Shown here: positions 1-6,302 of the stretch, in pieces | Position numbering within the stretch: the stretch's first letter is position 1 | How the letters are laid out: the number at the start of each line of letters is the position of its first letter | Assembly: GCA_024638465.1 (NCBI GenBank) | Contig: JAHEKF010000004.1 | Location: 1 to 43,167, forward strand | DNA: 43,167 bases | Source: Rhodospirillaceae bacterium | GTDB taxonomy: Bacteria; Pseudomonadota; Gammaproteobacteria; Steroidobacterales; Rariloculaceae | Direction: 5' to 3' | The notes under the pieces: model-generated | Seen by the model: only the letters and a program-made list of their open reading frames with translations | Database searches by the model: none | What the model was told of the DNA's origin: nothing | Program-made: the position numbers and the translations under genes

Positions 1-648
1 ATCGCGGACCAGTTGTCCGCCGCCTTCGTAGACAGTCGTCGCGTCGATACCGGCGGCCGCCAGCGCGGCCGAATTCGCGAAGCCACGACGATAATTCTGC
101 TGAATGTAGACGGGGATATCCGGTAGCAGCGCGTCGAGTTCTGCGCGAGTGAATACCGCGCTGTCATCGGCAAACTGAGAAAAGTTCCAGCCGCCGACGA
201 CACCAACCCATTCGCCCTCGGGCAGGATTGCGGCACGCTCTGCGAGGATAGCCAGCGCTTGCTCGCGCGATTTGATCCCGTCCCAGCGCACATGCCGATA
301 CCAGTCACGACTCGCGCGAACGAAATGCATGTGATTGTCGATCAGGCCGGGCACCACCGTTTGACCGCCGAGGTCCGTGACTTCCGTATCCGCACTCGCG
401 AGGCCGAGAATGTCGTCGCTGTTGCCGACCGCAAGAACACGATCTCCTTCTATTGCGATCGCTTCCACGATACTGAACCCGGAATCGGCGGTCAGGATCT
501 GCCCGTTCGTCAGGATCCAGTCCGCACCGGCTTGTGTCTCGGCTGCGGGTGGCGCAGCAGGCGGCTGTGCATTCGGCTCCGGCGCATTGCATGCAGCAAT
601 GAACAGCCCGACCCCGATAATGCCCATAGCGTTTCGTATCGCGCGCAC
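1..648 (-). CDS. Amidohydrolase family lipoprotein (YtcJ-like), 3' end outside window
   Basis: Partial: the first 216 codons are present and the gene runs off the left edge. It begins with GTG at 648, chosen because an AGGAG lies 7 bases upstream (around 655-660); the next ATG, at 627, is too far from it. The N-terminus is a short hydrophobic segment ending in a lipobox (I-A-A-C), so a secreted lipoprotein is inferred. After a Pro/Ala linker comes the start of a metal-dependent hydrolase fold: an N-terminal beta-sandwich, then V-P-G-L-I-D-N-H-M-H-F, whose H-x-H is the metal-binding pair of the amidohydrolase superfamily. The following W-x-G and G-G-W-N segments resemble YtcJ/Amidohydro_3 proteins. 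The substrate cannot be told. The YciI-like gene ends 14 bases upstream, so the two are probably co-transcribed. Confidence 0.85.
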   Translation of the reverse strand, partial: MRAIRNAMGIIGVGLFIAACNAPEPNAQPPAAPPAAETQAGADWILTNGQILTADSGFSIVEAIAIEGDRVLAVGNSDDILGLASADTEVTDLGGQTVVPGLIDNHMHFVRASRDWYRHVRWDGIKSREQALAILAERAAILPEGEWVGVVGGWNFSQFADDSAVFTRAELDALLPDIPVYIQQNYRRGFANSAALAAAGIDATTVYEGGGQLVRD

Positions 649-662
649 AGAATGTCTCCTAT

Positions 663-1055
663 CTAAAGTATTTCGTAACTGCGCTTCGAATGGCTCAGCT
701 TGATGGTCATCGAGCCCTCGCACAGAAGCCATGGCCGAACTTCGCAGACTCGCGCGCCTGACGCATGCATTGGATCTTCAGCGGCGATCGCCTTGGCCGC
801 TTCGAGATTCTCCGCGCGAATGATCACCATTCCTTCGCCGCGCCACTCCTGTTCATCATCGGTCCAGAAAGGCCCTGCCCCGAACATGATGCCGCGCTTC
901 TCCAGCGAGATCTGAAACGCGAGGTGTTCATCCAGCATCTCCATGACGGGGCCGAGGCCGTCAGCCGGTCGCGTGAAGACCGCGTAGAGTTGCTTGCGAA
1001 GCATGCCCTCGCAGGCGTTGCGGACATCCTGAGCCTGAATCTTCGGTTCTGACAC
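663..1055 (-). CDS. YciI family protein
   Basis: 130-residue protein of the YciI/YCII (dimeric alpha-beta barrel) superfamily. The recognisable part is the second half: a 'GMVIIRAENLEAAKAIAAEDP' type strand-helix, then M-H-x-S-G and an R-P-W strand near the end, as in many small YCII proteins. The start is GTG at 1055, preceded by a good GGGGAG about 8 bases upstream. Members are poorly characterised; some act on small aromatic or chlorinated compounds, but nothing here fixes a reaction. It lies upstream of, and is probably co-transcribed with, the amidohydrolase lipoprotein, and is divergent from the DUF2946-like gene at 1188. Confidence 0.8.
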   Translation of the reverse strand: MSEPKIQAQDVRNACEGMLRKQLYAVFTRPADGLGPVMEMLDEHLAFQISLEKRGIMFGAGPFWTDDEQEWRGEGMVIIRAENLEAAKAIAAEDPMHASGARVCEVRPWLLCEGSMTIKLSHSKRSYEIL

Positions 1056-1187
1056 GATTTTGCTCCCCTTGCGATCGAGCGTGTTGGCCGTAAGATTACC
1101 TCAACCCGTTGACCGGAAGCCGGAAACGGCTGACGGATTCGAAGCGACAACAACGAGCCGAACCTCTGATCCACGCATTGGTCTGAG

Positions 1188-1592
1188 ATGAACATGCAGC
1201 AGGCAGCACTAACGAAAGCCAAATCCGCGCTACTGGCGCTCGGTCTGCTGGCGTTCGCTTGTCGTTTCGCGATACCGCCCGGGTATATGCCCGCGCCGCT
1301 GCACGAGGGCGGACCGATCGTCTTCTGTCCAGCGGGCCTGCCATCCGGATTCGGCGAGAATGCCGGGCACGATCACGATGGCGACCACAGCCCGGGCAGC
1401 GAAGACTCCGCCTGGGAGCACTGTCCCCTGGGCGCATTGTTCGACGCGGACTCGGTTACGACCGAGATCGTCCTGGCGCTACCGACGCGACAGCTGCATA
1501 CGCGTTCGGCGTTCGCGGCGGATCGGCTCGTCTCGATCACGCGCGCCCCGTTTCAGGCCCGCGCACCCCCGGTACTCGACTTAATCGTCTAG
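1188..1592 (+). CDS. DUF2946-like small membrane/secreted protein
   Basis: 134 residues. An N-terminal hydrophobic segment (about residues 12-26) is followed by the C-R-F-A-I-P-P-G-Y-M-P pattern and a cysteine in a V-F-C-P context. A His/Asp-rich stretch (about residues 60-68) and another Cys-Pro (W-E-H-C-P-L-G) follow. This organisation is that of the DUF2946 family, small exported proteins often encoded next to TonB receptors or copper-handling genes. The His/Cys spacing suggests metal contact, which is inference. The start may be ATG 1188 or the ATG two codons later. It lies 75 bases upstream of a Met/His-rich outer-membrane protein in the same orientation and is probably in one operon with it. 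Confidence 0.65.
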   Translation: MNMQQAALTKAKSALLALGLLAFACRFAIPPGYMPAPLHEGGPIVFCPAGLPSGFGENAGHDHDGDHSPGSEDSAWEHCPLGALFDADSVTTEIVLALPTRQLHTRSAFAADRLVSITRAPFQARAPPVLDLIV

Positions 1593-1667
1593 CTAGATCT
1601 CTCCATCGACGCGATCGCTGCCGCGATTGCGTCGCTGCTGTCGATAGTCGAATACAGGGAAATCATC

Positions 1668-2729
1668 ATGTTGATTCGTTGGGGCCTGGCGACTCTGTCG
1701 CTTTCCGGGCTAATTTCTATCGCTTCTGCGCAGACGCATACCCATGTCCGTGCGGATGACCACGCGCCGATCGGCGTTATGGCCGATCATTACCATGAGG
1801 CGGGCGAGTTCATGTTCTCCTACCGCTATATGTCGATGTCCATGCAGGGCAATCTCGACGGCGGTACCGCTCTGGCGCCCGCTACGATCGCGACAACCAT
1901 TCCGAACCGCTTCTTCGGAAGACCCATGCAACCGCCCACGTTGCGCGTCGTCCCGACCGAGATGACGATGGCAATGCAGATGCTTGGGCTCATGTACGCG
2001 CCGTCGGACAGTGTCACCCTCATGGCGATGTTGAATCATGTCGATAAGGAAATGGACCACGTCACGTTTCAGGGCCCGGCAGGAACGACCGAGCTCGGCA
2101 GATTCACTACACGTGCATCGGGACTGGGCGACGCGTCCGTCTCGGCATTGATCCGCGTAACGGAATCTGAATCTTCGCGCCTGCACCTGACGATCGGCAT
2201 CTCCATACCGACAGGAGATACCGATGCAGCAGGAACCGTGCTCGCGCCAACCGGGATGCAACCGACGCTGCGTTTGCCTTATCCGATGCAACTGGGTTCC
2301 GGCAGCTACGACGTTCTCGCGGGCCTTACCTACTCTCGTTTCCATGGCGACTGGAGCTGGGGCAGCCAGTGGCGCAGTTCAATCCGGACCGGCGACAACG
2401 ACGAAGGCTATACCTTTGGCGATGAGCATCGACTAACGGCCTGGTACAGCCGCGTAATCGGCGAAGGCTGGAGCTGGTCGACGAGACTCGAGTACTACGA
2501 CCGCGACAATGTCGACGGAATCGATGCCGCGATCGTCGCGCCCGTGCAGACAGCCGATCCGCTGAATCAGGCCGCGACACGCTTCGATGCCGGGCTCGGA
2601 CTCAACTGGGCGAGCGACTCGGGGCACCGCGTTGCGCTGGAAATGCTGATCCCGCTCGAACAGGATCTCGCCGGGCCGCAGCTCGAGACGGACCGACAGC
2701 TGACGCTCGGTTACCAGTACTCGTTCTGA
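1668..2729 (+). CDS. Met/His-rich outer-membrane 'transporter' family protein
   Basis: 353 residues: a cleavable signal peptide (about 1-21, ending S-A-Q), then alternating amphipathic strands ending in a terminal phenylalanine (Y-Q-Y-S-F), typical of an outer-membrane beta-barrel. The mature N-terminus has the pattern H-A-P-I-G-V-M-x-D-H followed by F-M-F-S-Y-R-Y-M with many Met residues, then G-L-M-Y-A-P-S-D-x-V-T-L-M-A-M. I recognise this as the transporter/phenol-degradation MetA-like family that often sits in copper-response operons. The start ATG 1668 has an AGGGA about 7 bases upstream. The partner gene upstream (His-rich DUF2946-like) supports a copper or metal role, but no metal transport has been shown for this sequence. 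A strong hairpin follows the stop. Confidence 0.75.
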   Translation: MLIRWGLATLSLSGLISIASAQTHTHVRADDHAPIGVMADHYHEAGEFMFSYRYMSMSMQGNLDGGTALAPATIATTIPNRFFGRPMQPPTLRVVPTEMTMAMQMLGLMYAPSDSVTLMAMLNHVDKEMDHVTFQGPAGTTELGRFTTRASGLGDASVSALIRVTESESSRLHLTIGISIPTGDTDAAGTVLAPTGMQPTLRLPYPMQLGSGSYDVLAGLTYSRFHGDWSWGSQWRSSIRTGDNDEGYTFGDEHRLTAWYSRVIGEGWSWSTRLEYYDRDNVDGIDAAIVAPVQTADPLNQAATRFDAGLGLNWASDSGHRVALEMLIPLEQDLAGPQLETDRQLTLGYQYSF

Positions 2730-2731
2730 CC

Positions 2732-2776
2732 GCCCTCCCCCGATGTCGGTCACAACGGTGACCGACGCGGGAGGGC
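2732..2776. terminator. Strong stem-loop after the outer-membrane gene
   Basis: An inner 9-bp perfect stem, GTCGGTCAC (2745-2753) pairing with GTGACCGAC (2758-2766) around an AACG loop, is flanked by an outer 8-bp stem, GCCCTCCC (2732-2739) with GGGAGGGC (2769-2776). It starts two bases after the stop of the barrel gene. There is no U-tract, so a factor-independent terminator is only possible. It also forms the edge of the repeat block at 2742-2900. Confidence 0.5.
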
Positions 2777-2900
2777 CCGGATCGTGCGTCGAGCGTCGTA
2801 AACGAGGAGCGTGCCATGGACGGCCTGACGCGGCGAGGACACGATTCGAGCCGAGACAGGACGTCGAGGCGACATCAAGTGAGAGGAAGCTATCCGGGTC
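2742..2900 (-). repeat. Dispersed intergenic repeat, copy 1 (inverted relative to 18630-18790)
   Basis: The reverse complement of this stretch aligns with 18630-18790 on the plus strand. The core (2759-2884 against 18646-18773) is about 85% identical by eye, including the shared strings CTCGAATCGTGTCCTCG and GTCCATGGCACGCTCCTCG. Both copies are in intergenic DNA. No conserved reading frame is apparent, so this is a noncoding repeat. The rest of the gap (2901-2947) shows no recognisable feature. Confidence 0.8.
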
Positions 2901-2947
2901 CGAGCATCTGCTACCGTGGCCAGGCGCGGCTGAAGCCGCTCGTGTCG

Positions 2948-3265
2948 CTAGTATGGGGGGACGACAGTGACGGTCAGACCGTCGAGCTCGTCGGTCATCG
3001 AGATCTGACAGGTGAGCCGGCTGGTCTGGTTGCGCTCGTTAGCGGAATCGAGCATGGCGTCTTCCAGTCCATCCATCGGCGGCAGCTTCGGCAGCCACGC
3101 AGGATCGACGTGAGCATGACAGGTCGCGCAGGAGCACGCGCCCCCGCACTCGGCCTCGATGCCTGCGATGCCGTTCATGGTCGCACCCTCCATGACGGAG
3201 TAGCCGACAGGGACGTCAATCTCCTCGCGCGTACCGTCGGGCTGCACGTAGACAACGATAGGCAT
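2948..3265 (-). CDS. 2Fe-2S ferredoxin (adrenodoxin/P450-redoxin type)
   Basis: 105 residues from the ATG at 3265. A longer in-frame start exists, but this one matches the family N-terminus. The cluster ligands are seen as C40-x5-C46-x2-C49 and C86, in E-C-G-G-A-C-S-C-A-T-C-H and S-R-L-T-C-Q-I contexts, with a non-ligand Cys at 44. The acidic H-V-D-P-A-W-x-P-x-L-P region is typical of vertebrate-type bacterial ferredoxins that feed electrons to cytochrome P450s, Rieske oxygenases or Fe-S assembly. No P450 or reductase is in the window. It lies 72 bases downstream of the SDR gene on the same strand and may be co-transcribed. The partner is unknown. Confidence 0.92.
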   Translation of the reverse strand: MPIVVYVQPDGTREEIDVPVGYSVMEGATMNGIAGIEAECGGACSCATCHAHVDPAWLPKLPPMDGLEDAMLDSANERNQTSRLTCQISMTDELDGLTVTVVPPY

Positions 3266-3337
3266 AGTTCTTCCAGGATGCGGTCGGACGGTCGACCGGC
3301 TGCGCAGTATGCCCGCGACCCGGACGGCCGGCAACAG

Positions 3338-4162
3338 CTACCAGGGGATCACCGAGCCGTCGTAATTCCGCGGCCGCCCGTCATAACTTTCGTCGAGCCC
3401 GGCGATGACGTCAGCGATCCCTGCTGCGGCTTCGGCTGGCGTCTTTGCCTGGGCAACCAGGCCGGGTCGCGCGACAGAGAGCATGTCGGTCGCGACGATG
3501 CCGGGCGCGATCAGCGCAACGATGATTCCATCTTCTGAAACCTCGGCTCTGATCTGACGCATGGCTTTATTGAGTGCAGCTTTGCTGGTGCCATAAATAA
3601 TTCCGCCGCCCGGCCGGCCTTCTCTCGAAACGACACCTGCACCGCTCGTGATCGAGACGATCTTGCGCTGATCGCTCGCTGCCACATGATCCGCGAAGGC
3701 CTCGGCCAGTTTCATCGGCGCGAATACATTGACCGCCATGACCTGTTCGAATGTCGCCGAACTCAGCGATCCCCAGCTTTGCGACTCGATATCGCCGTAA
3801 ACACCGGCGTTGTTGATGAGTATGTCGATCGGGGTACCGCGATAGGCATCTGCAAGCTCCGCAATACGCGCTTCGTCGGTAACGTCGAGTTGCTCGATGA
3901 AGAGATGTTCGTAATTTCCGCCGAGGCTCGTCAACTCCGTCGCGCGGGCGGGCGTACGAACCGCCGCGAGTACGTTGTATCCCTCGCCGAGGTAATGCGT
4001 GGTCAGAGCCAATCCGATGCCGCGGTTGGCGCCCGTCACGAGCACCGTCGGTCGGTCGGGGTCGATCCCCGGCCGGTCCTGGGCGGTACCCGTGCCGCTC
4101 AGACTGGGCAGCAGAAGCGTGGCAGCGACGATCAGGCTCAACCGCGCAGAATCTCGATTCAT
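3338..4162 (-). CDS. SDR family oxidoreductase with N-terminal signal peptide
   Basis: 274 residues. A classical short-chain dehydrogenase core is visible: cofactor motif T-G-A-N-R-G-I-G (43-50), N-N-A-G (117-120), catalytic serine around 173, and the Y-G-T-S-K signature giving Tyr190 and Lys194. The core is close to SDRs acting on small carbonyl compounds. Unusually, it is preceded by about 28 residues that look like a cleavable signal peptide (hydrophobic I-V-A-A-T-L-L-L, then A-Q). That would place an NAD(P)-dependent fold outside the cytoplasm or tethered to the membrane. The start is supported by GGAG seven bases upstream of ATG 4162. It is divergent from the GntR regulator, and the two FadR-type operators in that gap could control it. 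Confidence 0.9.
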   Translation of the reverse strand: MNRDSARLSLIVAATLLLPSLSGTGTAQDRPGIDPDRPTVLVTGANRGIGLALTTHYLGEGYNVLAAVRTPARATELTSLGGNYEHLFIEQLDVTDEARIAELADAYRGTPIDILINNAGVYGDIESQSWGSLSSATFEQVMAVNVFAPMKLAEAFADHVAASDQRKIVSITSGAGVVSREGRPGGGIIYGTSKAALNKAMRQIRAEVSEDGIIVALIAPGIVATDMLSVARPGLVAQAKTPAEAAAGIADVIAGLDESYDGRPRNYDGSVIPW

Positions 4163-4279
4163 TGGCGTCTCCGGATGAAACAGGCTGACACTCGGGCGAG
4201 CTTACCCGATTGGGCCCGCCGGCGGCACGCCCGAGCGGATGACGCCGAGCCTGGCGGAAAGCGCGGCGCCATGCTACAT

Positions 4280-4305
4280 TTGGTAAGACCAATCTGGTAG
4301 GACCA
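4280..4305 (+). promoter_or_regulatory. Tandem FadR/PdhR-type operators
   Basis: Two palindromes of the form TGGT-N3-ACCA occur side by side: TTGGTAAGACCAA (4280-4292) and TGGTAGGACCA (4295-4305). This is the half-site arrangement known for FadR-subfamily GntR regulators such as PdhR and LldR. The second site overlaps the probable Shine-Dalgarno (TAGGA) and ends one base before the ATG at 4307. A bound repressor would therefore block ribosome or polymerase access. Autoregulation and control of the divergent SDR gene are inferences. Confidence 0.8.
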
Positions 4306-4306
4306 A

Positions 4307-5041
4307 ATGGCTTCGACGACGCCCTCGAAAACGCATGAAGTCTCGTCCGTACTTCGCGACGAGATTCTGCGCGGTCAGTATCGGCCCGGCGAGCGGCTGC
4401 CGTCCGAACGCGATCTGTCCAGCCGCTTCGAGACCAGCCGCGGCACGGTGCGCGAGGCCCTGAAGGCGCTCGAGCAGCTCGGCATCGCGACGATTCAGCC
4501 AGGTGGCGCGCGCGTCGTGCCGATTGAAGAGTGTAATCTCAACGTACTCGGCCCCCTGCTCGATATCGGCGACTATCCCGACCCTGCATTGATCGATCAG
4601 GCACTGGAGGCGGGCAGCCTTCTCGTCGGCTTCGCGGTACGGAAAGCGCTCGAATCCGACGCCGATGCGACCATCGCTGCTGCGCGCGAGATTACCGAGG
4701 AGATGTTGACGGCCGAAGAACACCGGATACAGGCGCTAAGAGGGCTGCCGCGACTCATACGGCTTTTCGTACAGGCCGGCAACCACCTCGTGCTGCGACT
4801 CATCATGAACGGCCTTCGAGGACAGGTCATAGAAAGATTGCAGGCCACCGGCTTTCCTCCACCGATCGACCCGCGCGCGCTTCGGGATAGCGCCCGGAAA
4901 CTCGACGCCTCGCTCGAAGCGCGCGATACGGAATCGGTAGCCGCAGAAATGCAAAATCTACTGGCCCTTCACCGGAGAGCAGTAGCGCAACTTTACGCAA
5001 CTTTACAAAGCGGAGACTCGCAGGCAATAGCGCAAGCCTAG
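4307..5041 (+). CDS. FadR-subfamily GntR transcriptional regulator
   Basis: 244 residues. An N-terminal winged helix (about 10-75) carries the GntR hallmark R-P-G-E-R-L-P-S-E-R-D-L-S, then S-R-G-T-V-R-E-A-L-K-A-L-E and a wing with Q-P-G-G-A-R-V. The C-terminal all-helical FCD-type domain (about 90-235) includes an A-G-N-H-L-V-L segment that usually lies by the ligand pocket. The ligand is unknown; family members sense organic or fatty acids. Its own start region carries two tandem operators of the right type. The RND efflux pair begins 88 bases downstream in the same direction, so it is a good candidate for the pump's local repressor. Confidence 0.92.
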   Translation: MASTTPSKTHEVSSVLRDEILRGQYRPGERLPSERDLSSRFETSRGTVREALKALEQLGIATIQPGGARVVPIEECNLNVLGPLLDIGDYPDPALIDQALEAGSLLVGFAVRKALESDADATIAAAREITEEMLTAEEHRIQALRGLPRLIRLFVQAGNHLVLRLIMNGLRGQVIERLQATGFPPPIDPRALRDSARKLDASLEARDTESVAAEMQNLLALHRRAVAQLYATLQSGDSQAIAQA

Positions 5042-5129
5042 ACTACGCGACATCCGCGATGACCTCACGACGCGCGCATGCAGAGCAGGATCCTGACATC
5101 AACCAGACAGACTCGCGAGCAACACTGAA

Positions 5130-6302
5130 ATGAATTTAAAAGTCGTAGCACCCGTCGTTGTCGTAGGTTGCGCCATTGCCGGTGCGACGCTGATCGTGAT
5201 GACATCGGCGCGACTTCAGCCGTCGCAACCGGACCCGGTGGCGCCGACCGTACGGGTACTCAAGGCGGAGCCGCAGGTAGTCGTCATGACGGTCAGTGCG
5301 CAGGGCACGGTCGCACCACGCACGGAGACGGCACTGGTCCCCGAAGTGTCGGGCAACGTCGTCTGGATCTCTCCGAATCTCGTCGCGGGAGGCTACTTCG
5401 AGGCGGGAGAGCCACTGCTTCGCATCGACAACCGCGACTATGTTGCCGCCGTCGAGCGCGCCCGCGCCAGCGTCAACCGGAGCGCGGCTGAACAGGAATT
5501 TGCCGCGTTCGAGTTGCAACGGCTCGAAGAACTCGAATCACGTCAGCTCATCAGCCGCTCGGACGTCGAAGCCGGCATGCGCGCCGCGAGAGTTGCCGAC
5601 GCGACGCTCGATGATGCGCGCGTCGCTCTCGAGCAGGCAGAACGTGACCTTGCAAGAACCGAGATCGTCGCACCGTTTGTCGGCTTCGTTCGCAACGAGC
5701 AGACCGATGTCGGCCAGTTCATCAGTCGTGGCGCTTCGATAGCGAATATTTATGCTGCCGATTACGTCGAAGTTCGTCTGCCGATTGCGGACCAGCAGCT
5801 CGCGTATCTCGACCTTCCGCTGACCCAGCGCGGCGAACTCGACGATACGACCGCTCCGACGGTCACGCTGTCGGCCAATTTTGCCGGCGACAACTACGAG
5901 TGGTCCGGGCGAATAGTTCGCACCGAGGCAGAAATCGACTCCCGCAGCCGTATGATTCAGGCCGTCGCTCGTGTCAGTGCCGATGAGCTGACGGGCTCCG
6001 GACCCGAAGGCGTTCCGCCTCCTGTGGGGCTGTTCGTTAACGCCGAGATCACCGGCCGATCGGCCGATGACATCGTGGTAATACCCCGGTCCGCGATTCG
6101 CAACGCGAATCAGGTTCTCATCGTCGACGCCGACAATCGGCTGCGTTACCGCACCGTCGAGCTGCTACGCGTGTACCGTGAAGATGCCTTCATCAGCGCA
6201 GGCGTCGAAAAAGGCGAGCAGATCTGCGTTTCGCCGCTGCAGGTCGTGGTCGACGGCATGCTCGTCCAGCCATTATTCAAGCTCGAGGAGGCGCGCCTCT
6301 GA
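5130..6302 (+). CDS. RND efflux periplasmic adaptor (membrane fusion protein)
   Basis: 390 residues. An N-terminal signal/anchor helix (about 6-27) is followed by a beta-barrel segment, a lipoyl/hairpin region with a coiled coil (about 105-170, E-R-A-R-A-S-V-N...), and the returning lipoyl half with A-P-F-x-G-F-V-R at about 180. Then come the beta-barrel and membrane-proximal domains (I-P-R-S-A-I-R near 325). This is the HlyD/AcrA-type adaptor that links an inner-membrane RND pump to an outer-membrane channel. Its stop codon overlaps the pump's start (TGATG at 6300-6304), so the two are translationally coupled. No outer-membrane factor is in the window; a TolC-like channel elsewhere must be used. 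Confidence 0.93.
   Translation: MNLKVVAPVVVVGCAIAGATLIVMTSARLQPSQPDPVAPTVRVLKAEPQVVVMTVSAQGTVAPRTETALVPEVSGNVVWISPNLVAGGYFEAGEPLLRIDNRDYVAAVERARASVNRSAAEQEFAAFELQRLEELESRQLISRSDVEAGMRAARVADATLDDARVALEQAERDLARTEIVAPFVGFVRNEQTDVGQFISRGASIANIYAADYVEVRLPIADQQLAYLDLPLTQRGELDDTTAPTVTLSANFAGDNYEWSGRIVRTEAEIDSRSRMIQAVARVSADELTGSGPEGVPPPVGLFVNAEITGRSADDIVVIPRSAIRNANQVLIVDADNRLRYRTVELLRVYREDAFISAGVEKGEQICVSPLQVVVDGMLVQPLFKLEEARL

Noticed and set aside
2816-3538. 240-codon plus-strand open frame starting in the repeat
   Set aside because: It runs through the repeat and then antisense to the ferredoxin and SDR genes, and the other repeat copy does not keep the frame.
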